Assembly (NCBI GenBank): GCA_013215815.1 | Contig: JABSQP010000003.1 | Span: 95,520 to 146,395 of the forward strand | DNA from: Alphaproteobacteria bacterium | Lineage (GTDB): Bacteria; Pseudomonadota; Alphaproteobacteria; Micavibrionales; Micavibrionaceae | DNA length: 50,876 nucleotides | Direction: 5' to 3' | Shown: in pieces, positions 26,659-33,965 of the stretch | How positions within the stretch are numbered: position 1 is the stretch's first letter | Layout: each line of letters opens with the position of its first letter | Made by a program: the position numbers and the translations under genes | Notes under the pieces: generated by a model | The model's input: only the letters and a program-made list of their open reading frames with translations | The model's database searches: none | Told to the model about the DNA's origin: nothing

Positions 26659-26994
26659 TGCTCATAGCTTCAGAAATGATGAACTTGCCGAATGAAAGTA
26701 TTATGAAGGCCATATATTCACTGATAAGAGTGATTAATTCTACATACAAAAAGCATGATCATCATAAATAAGGCCCTAAATTACGGGTCAAAAATTAATA
26801 AAAAACCCGTGAGACGGGTCAAATGCATCAAATTGAAGAATTTATTTTGACAAAAGAAATAACAAGATGAGTATCAAAGCATGCCAACACAAAATCTACA
26901 AGACTTGTTTTTCAATTTTTTAAAGGGTTTAGTGAATGCATTCAAAGAAACAAATAATTCAGGAAAACGACAGTTTTCTGTAAGGAGAGCACAA
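26659..26994. other. 336-bp AT-rich non-coding stretch
   Basis: No supported gene. It holds ACGGGTCAAA twice (26783-26792 and 26814-26823) with an intervening ACCCGT, giving the minus-strand terminator listed separately, and TTGACA at 26847-26852 as a possible -35 for the gene at 26995. A frame upstream of 26995 (from ATG 26881) adds 38 residues, but the paralogue's length and the Shine-Dalgarno argue against it. Confidence 0.6.
26800..26819 (-). terminator. minus-strand intrinsic terminator
   Basis: On the minus strand ACCCGT (26819-26814) pairs with ACGGGT (26810-26805) over a 3-nt loop, and the transcript then runs into six or more U residues. The plus strand has no T run after it. It would stop antisense transcription entering from the right. 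Confidence 0.55.
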
Positions 26995-27321
26995 ATGGAA
27001 TTAGAAGTAATACGTGATGAAGAAAATAAAAGAGTGGTTGTTGATAAAAATGGTGACATAAGATTTAAAGCAAAATATGGAAGTGGTCCTGATGGTTTTG
27101 CTGCATATACACTGTTTTATGCAGGGGAAGAAATAGATATAAGCGTAAATATTAATGCTGGTGATGGTATTGATGTTCAAAGATATATAAATTTTCCAAA
27201 AAAATTAGAGGATAAAAGAGAGCAGATTTTAGATATAACAAAATTATGTTTTTTGAAGCTTGCGGAATACCAAACGGAAAGAACACAAGTTCAACATAAC
27301 GTTAAATTTTCTATATCATAA
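26995..27321 (+). CDS. uncharacterised protein, paralogue A
   Basis: 108 residues from ATG 26995, chosen because AAGGAG lies 8-9 nt upstream and because from here it aligns with the next gene. Shared pattern: a short N-terminal strand, then IRFKAKYGSGPD.FAAYTL versus IVFGGKYGGPDFKVYEL, a hydrophobic/charged beta pattern, and a Lys-rich C-terminal helix. Beta-rich and small, with no signal peptide. Family not recognised. Strongly AT-biased codons (AAA, GAA, ATA) compared with the surrounding housekeeping genes. Confidence 0.7.
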   Translation: MELEVIRDEENKRVVVDKNGDIRFKAKYGSGPDGFAAYTLFYAGEEIDISVNINAGDGIDVQRYINFPKKLEDKREQILDITKLCFLKLAEYQTERTQVQHNVKFSIS

Positions 27322-27333
27322 GAGGAGCTATAA

Positions 27334-27654
27334 ATGCCATTTGTAAGAGTAATAAAAGATAAGTCATATATTGAGGATGAAGAACGTCAAATTGTTTTTG
27401 GTGGAAAATACGGAGGGCCAGATTTTAAAGTATATGAACTGAAATATGTTGATGATGTTTTTCAGATCCACACAAATGTGAAATATAAAGAGGATGGATC
27501 TCACTGGAGTGTTGATCACATTGATTATCCAGAAGAGTTTGATGTTTCAAAAAAAGAAGAAATTATTTGTTTGGTGAAAGAAGCTTTTCAAGAACACGTA
27601 AAACTTTTTTATCCAGGCCGTGAAAATAAAGTTTCTATAAAATATTCATTTTAA
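27334..27654 (+). CDS. uncharacterised protein, paralogue B
   Basis: 106 residues, 12 bp after paralogue A and probably co-transcribed. Strong Shine-Dalgarno AAGAGGAG. It has the same layout as paralogue A (FGGKYGGPDFKVYELKYV, then FPEEF/YPEEF-type segment, KKEEII helix, and a final KVSIKYSF strand matching NVKFSIS). Same AT-rich codon use. The stop interlocks with that of the convergent 27938 gene (shared TTAA). Function unknown. Confidence 0.7.
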   Translation: MPFVRVIKDKSYIEDEERQIVFGGKYGGPDFKVYELKYVDDVFQIHTNVKYKEDGSHWSVDHIDYPEEFDVSKKEEIICLVKEAFQEHVKLFYPGRENKVSIKYSF

Positions 27655-27938
27655 TTAAAGGAATATACAAGCAGGCCTATTACACATAAGACTATATTAG
27701 CTATCAAAGACCACTTTTTAATTCCATACAATCCCCAGCCAGCAGTAATTGTCGAAAAACCAATAAATAAAAGCAGGAACGAATAATAGAAAACAATATG
27801 GCTTGAAAGCTGATCTGCTACATAAAACGATCCAACAATCGGCAACAAACCTGAAACAATAAGCATAGATGCTTGTAGAAATTGCAACAAAGCTACAGTT
27901 TTAACTGTACGCTCTTGTACCGAATGTTCATTAGCCAT
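27651..27938 (-). CDS. small three-helix membrane protein
   Basis: 95 residues with three or four hydrophobic segments (LLQFLQASMLIVSGLLPIVG, IVFYYSFLLLFIGFSTITAGW, and LIANIVLCVIGLLVYSF) and a conserved-looking GWGLYGIKKWS turn before the last helix. Not recognised. Start ATG 27938. It lies 30 bp downstream, in reading order, of the nlpD-like gene on the same strand reading away from it, within the AT-rich islet. Confidence 0.65.
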   Translation of the reverse strand: MANEHSVQERTVKTVALLQFLQASMLIVSGLLPIVGSFYVADQLSSHIVFYYSFLLLFIGFSTITAGWGLYGIKKWSLIANIVLCVIGLLVYSFN

Positions 27939-27968
27939 TCAAAATACCTCTATTTTAAATTAAAAAAT

Positions 27969-28967
27969 TTACAAATACCGTTGTGGGTCTAAAGCTTTCG
28001 TGCCTTTTCGGATTTCAAAGTGAAGCTGAGGGCTATCAACCTGTCCGCTTGATCCAACGGTTCCAATCGATTGGCCACGCTTTACAGCGTCACCTTTCTT
28101 CACAAGGCTTTTGCCTAGGTGCGCATAAGCGCTCATATACCGCCCTTCATGGCGAACAAGGATTAGATTGCCGTACCCTTCCAAATCATCGCCAACATAA
28201 ACCACACGGCCATTCTCTGCCGCACGGACTGGAGCGCCGCGCGCTGCTTTGATGTTAATCCCATCGTTATGCAGCCCGCCCTTCTTCGGCCCATAATTAG
28301 AGATAATCTTACCTTCAACGGGACGCATAAACTTACCGTTACCAGAACTCTTTGGCACTTCTTTCAGGACTTTAGACTGAACAGCAGCAGATGCTTTTTG
28401 AACGCGCGGCTTTGGCTGCGCTGCCTGAGGTTTGCTTGTTGGCGTCGGCGTACCGGCACGGCTTGTGCCTAACACTTCACGCTGCACACCAGAAACACCA
28501 GCACTGCGGACGGTTTCCTGCGGCACAGCATAGCGAGCTTCTTCCGCCTGAACGCTTGGTGTTGGAAGGCGTAACACCTGACCAGACGACAACGTATACG
28601 GTGGACTTAAATCATTGAGGCGAACAAGCTCACTCGGGCTGACGCTATATGTTCTCGCAACCCCAACAATAGTGTCATCCTCACGCACCGTATGTTCATT
28701 CGGCGGCGGTAATTTCAAACGGTACCCTGTTCTTAAGATGTAGGGCTCGGAAATCTTGTTAACAGTCACAATTTCGGTAATAGGAAGCCTGTATCTTTTC
28801 GAAACACTATAAAGCGTATCACCCTTTAGAACAGTATGAACGCCTGCGCTCCCTTCCCCACGTGAAGCTCCATATTTCACAACGCTCGAGCGGCCAGGAT
28901 CTTGCGCGCAAGAACATAGAAGCACGCCGAGAAGTGCTGCCATTGATGTGCGTTTAAGCAATCTCAC
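27969..28967 (-). CDS. NlpD-like lipoprotein: two LysM domains and an M23/LytM domain
   Basis: 332 residues. Lipobox LLCSC (Cys about residue 20). Two LysM peptidoglycan-binding repeats (HTVLKGDTLYSVSKRYRLPI at about 44-90, then HTVREDDTIVGVARTYSVSP at about 92-135), a Pro/Ala/Lys-rich linker, and a C-terminal M23 domain (about 215-330: RPVEGKIISNYGP, LHNDGINIKA, YAHLGKSLVKKGD, QLHFEIRKG). In the HNDGIN motif Asn stands where active LytM enzymes have the zinc-ligand Asp, so it may be a non-hydrolytic activator like NlpD/EnvC or DipM. Its first 14 bases overlap the 3' end of pcm, the conserved pcm–nlpD pairing. Confidence 0.9.
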   Translation of the reverse strand: MRLLKRTSMAALLGVLLCSCAQDPGRSSVVKYGASRGEGSAGVHTVLKGDTLYSVSKRYRLPITEIVTVNKISEPYILRTGYRLKLPPPNEHTVREDDTIVGVARTYSVSPSELVRLNDLSPPYTLSSGQVLRLPTPSVQAEEARYAVPQETVRSAGVSGVQREVLGTSRAGTPTPTSKPQAAQPKPRVQKASAAVQSKVLKEVPKSSGNGKFMRPVEGKIISNYGPKKGGLHNDGINIKAARGAPVRAAENGRVVYVGDDLEGYGNLILVRHEGRYMSAYAHLGKSLVKKGDAVKRGQSIGTVGSSGQVDSPQLHFEIRKGTKALDPQRYL

Positions 28968-29646
28968 GGCTTTCCTCTTCTGTCGCTACATCTGGGAGCA
29001 ACGGTACAAAACGCACCGGCATCACATCATAGAAAGAATAGGTGTCCTCAGATTCTTTCTTATATCGTTTTAAAACTTGAGAACCTGCCTCACCGACAGG
29101 GGCAATCATAATACCTCCCACAGCAAGTTGATCGAGAAGAGCTGCAGGCGGCTTTTCACGCGCGGCAGCCGTTACAATAATGCGGTCAAAAGGCGCCTGG
29201 TCAATACCATTAATCTTTGGCCAACCTTTCATACCATCCGCACACAGAGCCGTAATATTACGAAGTTCCAGCGCTCTAAAATTCTCTTCCGCATATTGAT
29301 GAAGCGGTTTGTGACGTTCAATTGTATAGACACGGCGGCAGATTTTAGACAGCACACACGCCTGATACCCCGTGCCTGTTCCTATCTCTAACACTTTATG
29401 GCGGTCATTGAGCTCCAGCGCCTCCGTCATCTTTGCGACAATGAAAGGCTGACTGATCGTTTGCCCCAGACCAATCGGTACGGCGATATCTTCATATGCC
29501 TGATCCATCATAGCTTCAGGGATAAAATGCTCACGCGGCACACGTTCCAGCGCGCCCAAAACGTTCGTATCTTGAATCCCTTTTGTTCGAAGATCCATGA
29601 TAAGGCGAATAGCCCGATTTTGTGTTTGAATATTTGTCGCAAGCAC
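28954..29646 (-). CDS. pcm: Pcm: protein-L-isoaspartate O-methyltransferase
   Basis: SAM-dependent repair methyltransferase for isoaspartyl residues in aged proteins. 230 residues from GTG 29646. Motifs: RVPREHFIPE near residue 36, the family-specific GQTISQPFIVAKMTEAL, motif I VLEIGTGTGYQACVLSKI, and IIVTAAAREKPPAAL. Usually the order is surE-pcm-nlpD. Here pcm and nlpD overlap as expected, but surE is not between pcm and serS. Confidence 0.95.
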   Translation of the reverse strand: MLATNIQTQNRAIRLIMDLRTKGIQDTNVLGALERVPREHFIPEAMMDQAYEDIAVPIGLGQTISQPFIVAKMTEALELNDRHKVLEIGTGTGYQACVLSKICRRVYTIERHKPLHQYAEENFRALELRNITALCADGMKGWPKINGIDQAPFDRIIVTAAAREKPPAALLDQLAVGGIMIAPVGEAGSQVLKRYKKESEDTYSFYDVMPVRFVPLLPDVATEEESREIA

Positions 29647-29822
29647 GAGAGGTAAACCCTTGAATTAGAATTAGTTATACAGATTTTGCCCACAGAACTA
29701 TGGGAATAAAAACAGTATACCCTCTCCTAAATAGGGGAGCAAGAACCTCCTGTATAAGATATCCAACAAGCTAGCTCGCCACTAAAGAAGTAAGCACAGG
29801 AGAAGCAAAACATATCCAATCA

Positions 29823-29849
29823 TTAACCCTTCGTTAACCTTTTGCTAAC
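29823..29849 (+). promoter_or_regulatory. CtrA-type binding array
   Basis: TTAA (29823-29826)-N7-TTAAC (29834-29838) matches the CtrA consensus TTAA-N7-TTAAC exactly. A third half-site CTAAC (29845-29849) follows at the same 11-bp spacing, and TAAA at 29856 extends the phase. The array lies about 36-62 bp upstream of ATG 29885, the right distance to overlap a -35 region, with TAATAT-like -10 sequence near 29860. Confidence 0.6.
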
Positions 29850-29884
29850 CTTTTGTAAATAATATGTAAATCAAAGAAGCGATA

Positions 29885-30394
29885 ATGTCAGAAGAAGCAA
29901 CGTTTTTCGAGAGCCTATTGAGTTCATTTAAGGATGTAGCTCACAAAATGCATGTCATAACAGATGCTGGTGTTGATGTCGTAGTAAGCATAGCTGCTAT
30001 GCCTGGACAAGGTCTTGATATACTCGATATGTATGCTGGTTATAATGCTAAAGTACTTTTCAACCATGATACCAACTTTCTCGACAGAGATTTTTCCAAA
30101 AGCATGGAATCATATCTTGATGAAAAAATACATGAAGTAATGCCACTTGCTGAATTAAAAAGTGATTGGGATAAAGGTTTAAATTCATTCGTAAAGGTAG
30201 GATCCTTCGCCGTTCCGCCTTTGACACTTTCTATGCTTACTAAATGGACAACTCAAGCTGCTGAGAACTACGTCAAAACAGGTTATCCCGTTGGCAACAT
30301 TAAAGGGCATAATGGCACGCTCGAAGAAGTTTATGATTTCGTACATAAACTTCGTTCCACTCACTCATCGCCCTTAACACCTATTAGCCCATAA
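29885..30394 (+). CDS. uncharacterised protein behind a CtrA-type array
   Basis: 169 residues, no family recognised. Mostly helical, with amphipathic stretches (SLLSSFKDVAHKMHVITDAG, VVVSIAAMPGQGLDILDMYAG and VGSFAVPPLTLSMLTKWTT) but no clear transmembrane segment or signal peptide. Residues 140-169 are polar. It stands on the opposite strand to the surrounding serS and pcm, in the place where many Alphaproteobacteria carry surE. The upstream TTAA-N7-TTAAC array predicts cell-cycle control. A strong terminator follows. Confidence 0.7.
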   Translation: MSEEATFFESLLSSFKDVAHKMHVITDAGVDVVVSIAAMPGQGLDILDMYAGYNAKVLFNHDTNFLDRDFSKSMESYLDEKIHEVMPLAELKSDWDKGLNSFVKVGSFAVPPLTLSMLTKWTTQAAENYVKTGYPVGNIKGHNGTLEEVYDFVHKLRSTHSSPLTPISP

Positions 30395-30425
30395 GCATTT
30401 ATGTTTAGATTATTACAATATTAAA

Positions 30426-30454
30426 AAGCCGTTTTTTACAAAACGGCTTCTTTT
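30426..30454. terminator. bidirectional terminator between the 29885 gene and serS
   Basis: AAGCCGTTTT (30426-30435) pairs perfectly with AAAACGGCTT (30440-30449) over TTAC. T runs lie on the right of the plus strand and A runs on the left, so it can end transcripts from both convergent genes. Confidence 0.9.
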
Positions 30455-30476
30455 ATAAAATTATTTATTTTTAAGC

Positions 30477-31763
30477 TTACTTAACAATCTTCTCTACACC
30501 GCCCATGTACGGTTTAAGTACCTCAGGTACGAACACGCCACCATCTGCTGGATCATAGTAATTTTCCAGCACAGCGATAAGTGTACGGCCAACAGCAAGA
30601 CCAGAGCCATTCAGCGTGTGCAAGAACTGTGTCTTCTTTTCACCTTCCGGCTTATAACGCGCATTCATACGGCGCGCCTGAAAATCTCCACAATTAGAAC
30701 AACTAGAAATTTCACGATATGTGTCCTGCCCCGGAAGCCATACTTCAATATCGTATGTCTTCGTTGCACCAAAGCCCGTATCACCAGAACATAGCGTCAC
30801 CACACGGTAAGGAAGCTCAAGCTTTTGCAAGATACCTTCCGCGCAGCCTGTCATACGCTCATGCTCAGCCACAGAGTCTTCTGGCTTTGTAACAGAAACC
30901 ATCTCTACCTTGTAGAACTGGTGCTGACGCAACATACCGCGCGTATCTTTACCCGCAGACCCCGCTTCAGAACGGAAACATGGTGTGAAGGCCGTATAAC
31001 GACGTGGCAAAGTAACTTCGTCAACAATTTCCTGCGCAACAATATTTGTCAGTGGAACTTCCGCAGTAGGAATAAGCCAATCACCACGTGTTGTCTTAAA
31101 CAGATCTTCTCCGAACTTTGGGAGCTGCCCTGTGCCATACATCGTCTCATCACGCACCATCAGCGGCGTAGACACTTCGGTATAACCATTCTCTTCCGTT
31201 TGCGTATCCAGCATGAATTGCGCCAATGCGCGTTCTAGACGGGCAATCTTGCCAGAGAGCATGACAAAGCGTGAACCAGAAAGCTTCGCTGCTGTTTCAA
31301 AGTCCATCATGCCAAGCGCTTCACCGATTTCGTAATGCTCTTTCGCTGCATTTTTACCGATACGTGGCTCACCACCTTCAGGCATCCATTTACGCACTTC
31401 AACGTTATCCGCTTCATCGGCACCATCAGGCACCTCATCAGACATGATATTCGGCAAACCAGCCAAACGCTGATTAAGAGAATTAGAAAGCTCACGCTCA
31501 CGCTCTTCAAGCTCGCCCATTTCAGTCTTCAACGCAGCCACAGCGTCCATCGCTTCTTGCGCATCACCGCCTGATTTCTTGATTTCACCAATCTTCTTTG
31601 ATGTCTCATTACGCGCAGCTTGCAGCACCTGCAGTTTCGTCTGCACAGCGCGGCGCTCCTCATCTAGCGAGAGAATAGATGCACTTTGCGATTCCAAGCC
31701 ACGGCGTGCCATCGCTTTGTCAAAGTTTTCAGGATTTTCTCTAATATATCTTAGATCGTGCAT
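30477..31763 (-). CDS. serS: SerS: seryl-tRNA synthetase
   Basis: Class II aminoacyl-tRNA synthetase charging tRNA-Ser (and tRNA-Sec where present). 428 residues, full length. N-terminal antiparallel coiled-coil arm (about 25-110), [12 protein letters not shown] start, motif 2 [21 protein letters not shown], serine-site segment TAEVPLTN, and motif 3 [19 protein letters not shown]. Start ATG 31763 with an AAAGAAAG purine tract upstream. It heads the minus-strand cluster. Confidence 0.98.
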   Translation of the reverse strand: MHDLRYIRENPENFDKAMARRGLESQSASILSLDEERRAVQTKLQVLQAARNETSKKIGEIKKSGGDAQEAMDAVAALKTEMGELEERERELSNSLNQRLAGLPNIMSDEVPDGADEADNVEVRKWMPEGGEPRIGKNAAKEHYEIGEALGMMDFETAAKLSGSRFVMLSGKIARLERALAQFMLDTQTEENGYTEVSTPLMVRDETMYGTGQLPKFGEDLFKTTRGDWLIPTAEVPLTNIVAQEIVDEVTLPRRYTAFTPCFRSEAGSAGKDTRGMLRQHQFYKVEMVSVTKPEDSVAEHERMTGCAEGILQKLELPYRVVTLCSGDTGFGATKTYDIEVWLPGQDTYREISSCSNCGDFQARRMNARYKPEGEKKTQFLHTLNGSGLAVGRTLIAVLENYYDPADGGVFVPEVLKPYMGGVEKIVK

Positions 31764-31787
31764 CTTCTTTCTTTACACCTTCATTTT

Positions 31788-32732
31788 ATGGTTAGTAGTA
31801 TTGGGGCTACACTAATCAGGAGCGCGGCCTTGCACAAGACCTCAAATCAACGATCAGAAGAAATTTCAGGCGTTTATACACTGATAAAACCTGAAAATCC
31901 GATTCCGCTCGTTTTTGATAGCCCACACAGCGGCACAAACTACCCAAAAGAATTTGATTACGCCTGCGACTTTGAAGACTTACAACGCGCCGAAGACAAA
32001 TACGTTGATGAGCTATTTGCTGACGCACCAGATTACGGAGCGCCATTATTAAGCGCACAGTTCCCACGCCCCGTTATTGATGTAAACCGAGCAGCCGATG
32101 ATATCGAAGAAGAATTACTCAGTGCCCCATGGCCAGAAGAAGAAACGATAGAACCAACAAACCGCTCCCATGCCGGTATAGGCCTTGTTCGTCGCCTCAT
32201 TACACCAGGTACGCCTGTATATAGCAGGCAACTATCCCCTGATGAGATCAAACAGCGCATTGAAACATACTACCGCCCCTATCATGCAACATTAGAAGCT
32301 CTTATTGAAAGTGCGCATTATAACTTTGGCGCTGTTTGGCACATTAACTGTCACTCCATGCCATCACCATATGCTAAAGGCAGTTTTATGCGCGTTAACC
32401 CGCTCAAAGCACCCGATTTCGTCCTAGGGGATCGTAATGGAACAAGCTGTGACTTGGATTTCACACACGCTATTCGTGATTTTCTGAAATCTAAATGCTA
32501 CAAAGTAGCTATAAATGAACCGTATAAAGGTGTTGAACTTGTTGATCGGTATTCTTCACCATCCACAGGCCGCCACAGCCTTCAAATTGAAATATGCCGC
32601 TCCCTATATATGGATGAAACAACAGGAAAAAAGAGAAGTAATTTCAATAAACTAAAAGACGATATGAATAAGTTAATTGAGTTTTGTAGAGATTACACCA
32701 AAAGCAACCTCATACCATTGGCAGCAGATTAG
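31788..32732 (+). CDS. N-formylglutamate amidohydrolase-family protein
   Basis: 314 residues from ATG 31788. The conserved part begins at about residue 35 with PLVFDSPHSGTNYP, followed by VDELFADAPDYGAPLL, RPVIDVNRA, the TPGTPVYSRQLSPDEI segment, HINCHSMPS with metal-binding His, and HSLQIEICRSLYMDE near the end, all typical of the family (zinc-dependent release of formate from N-formylglutamate, histidine degradation). No other hut genes are present, so the substrate may differ. The start is uncertain: a GTG at 31758 would overlap the divergent serS start. Its stop interlocks with that of lipB (shared TTAG). Confidence 0.88.
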   Translation: MVSSIGATLIRSAALHKTSNQRSEEISGVYTLIKPENPIPLVFDSPHSGTNYPKEFDYACDFEDLQRAEDKYVDELFADAPDYGAPLLSAQFPRPVIDVNRAADDIEEELLSAPWPEEETIEPTNRSHAGIGLVRRLITPGTPVYSRQLSPDEIKQRIETYYRPYHATLEALIESAHYNFGAVWHINCHSMPSPYAKGSFMRVNPLKAPDFVLGDRNGTSCDLDFTHAIRDFLKSKCYKVAINEPYKGVELVDRYSSPSTGRHSLQIEICRSLYMDETTGKKRSNFNKLKDDMNKLIEFCRDYTKSNLIPLAAD

Positions 32733-33358
32733 AATATTTCTGAAGCTTTTTCTTCCAAAACACGATCCAACGCATCCATACCAGAATTAATGCCCAGTTC
32801 CCTCATACTCGTCACACCTGCGTCACTTATGCCACAAGGGACAATGCCGCTAAAATGTGACAAATCAGGATTAACGTTAATTGATATACCGTGATAGGTG
32901 ACCCAGTGACGGACACGCACGCCAACTGCAGCAACTTTTGAATCCGCAAAAGGAACGCCTCTATCAACCCAGATGCCAACACGTCCCTCACGCCTTTCAC
33001 CTTTAATATCAAACTCTTGCAAAGAATTAATAATCCATTGCTCAAGATTGCATATGTATTGTTTTATATCAGGAGCTTGTTGCCTCTTCTTTAAATCAAG
33101 CATCACATAAGCGACGCGTTGCCCTGGGCCATGATAAGTGTATTGCCCTCCTCTTCCCGTTTCATAAACAGGGAACTGAGGATTAAGAAGGTCATCCGCC
33201 TTTGCACTCGTGCCAGCCGTATAGAGCGGTGGATGTTCCAAAAGCCAAATTAGCTCGTCTTTCTCACCAGCACGAATAGCTGCCACACGATCTTCCATAA
33301 CGGAAACCGCTGTTTCGTAGTCGACCGGTACCTTAGATATTCTCCATTCAATAGTCAT
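32729..33358 (-). CDS. lipB: LipB: octanoyl-ACP:protein N-octanoyltransferase
   Basis: Moves octanoyl from acyl carrier protein to lipoyl-domain lysines (GcvH and 2-oxoacid dehydrogenases), the first step of lipoate synthesis. 209 residues. Catalytic Cys175 in GIVPCGISD and Lys141 in DSKVAAVGVRVRHW, with RGGQYTYHGPGQ at about 69-80. ATG 33358 has no Shine-Dalgarno, but a promoter lies six bases upstream. Likely monocistronic. Confidence 0.96.
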   Translation of the reverse strand: MTIEWRISKVPVDYETAVSVMEDRVAAIRAGEKDELIWLLEHPPLYTAGTSAKADDLLNPQFPVYETGRGGQYTYHGPGQRVAYVMLDLKKRQQAPDIKQYICNLEQWIINSLQEFDIKGERREGRVGIWVDRGVPFADSKVAAVGVRVRHWVTYHGISINVNPDLSHFSGIVPCGISDAGVTSMRELGINSGMDALDRVLEEKASEIF

Positions 33359-33364
33359 GATGAG

Positions 33365-33393
33365 GATATACCGTGTTGCTCTTTCAATGTCGA
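33365..33393 (-). promoter_or_regulatory. lipB promoter, apparently leaderless
   Basis: Minus strand: TCGACA (33393-33388), 17-nt spacer, TATATC (33370-33365), six bases, ATG 33358. One of the best-spaced examples of the leaderless layout seen in this window. Confidence 0.65.
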
Positions 33394-33498
33394 GAGACGC
33401 GATAGATGTGAATTATAATGCATTTACAGCTTGACTAGATATGCATAAAATGCAATACATAGATTGTAATTAAAACATAAAAAAACACAGGAGTACTA

Positions 33499-33684
33499 AT
33501 GATCGGAAGACCTGCCAACCGCTATGAATGCCTCACCCCTTTATACGCTGCAGCCGCCGCTGCCGCGCATGACGTATCCGCCTATACGAAAAGAGCCGTC
33601 ATTTACAATTTTGATCTAGATAATGGCGCATCATGGCAAGATATAGGAAGCGCCTTTCAGCAAAAACTGAGGCCCCAACACTAA
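33499..33684 (+). CDS. small uncharacterised protein
   Basis: 61 residues, soluble. An Ala-rich helix (PLYAAAAAAAHDVSAYTKRA) is followed by a short acidic segment. A good Shine-Dalgarno (CAGGAG) and a strong terminator 23 bp after the stop support a real gene. A promoter-like TTGACT at 33431-33436 lies upstream. No family recognised. Confidence 0.65.
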   Translation: MIGRPANRYECLTPLYAAAAAAAHDVSAYTKRAVIYNFDLDNGASWQDIGSAFQQKLRPQH

Positions 33685-33706
33685 CCAAGTAACATGTAAA
33701 CACCCG

Positions 33707-33731
33707 AAAGGCTCCATCGGGAGCCTTTTTT
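33707..33731 (+). terminator. intrinsic terminator of the small gene
   Basis: AAAGGCTCC (33707-33715) pairs with GGAGCCTTT (33720-33728) over ATCG, followed by a T run. It sits 23 bp after the stop at 33684 and ahead of tRNA-Leu. Confidence 0.9.
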
Positions 33732-33799
33732 ATTCGGAACATCGTTTTTTCGCTCTTGCCCCGCCTATTCTTATTTGTTATCACACCCTATCTCAGCGT

Positions 33800-33889
33800 G
33801 CGGCCGTGGCGGAATTGGTAGACGCGCAGCGTTGAGGTCGCTGTGGACATATAACGTCCGTGGAAGTTCGAGTCTTCTCGGCCGCACCA
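33800..33889 (+). tRNA. tRNA-Leu (anticodon GAG)
   Basis: Class II tRNA. Acceptor GCGGCCG (33800-33806) pairs with CGGCCGC (33879-33885), discriminator A, genome-encoded CCA (33887-33889). Anticodon stem CAGCG/CGCTG encloses loop TTGAGGT, giving anticodon GAG (33834-33836), reading CUC/CUU. The long variable arm GGAC…GTCC and T-loop TTCGAGT are intact. Confidence 0.97.
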
Positions 33890-33965
33890 AAAAATGTAAA
33901 TCTATAAGTCTATTTAAGACGTAATAATAAGCTGAGATTTCATTACTTAAGAGGGTTCCCATAAC

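Noticed and set aside
26881-26994. 38-residue N-terminal extension of paralogue A
   Set aside because: The paralogue lacks it and the Shine-Dalgarno AAGGAG lies before ATG 26995.
33703-33721. alternative hairpin CCCGA/TCGGG competing with the terminator as a regulatory switch
   Set aside because: Only five base pairs with a nine-base loop, much weaker than the terminator stem, and no ligand-binding leader is evident.
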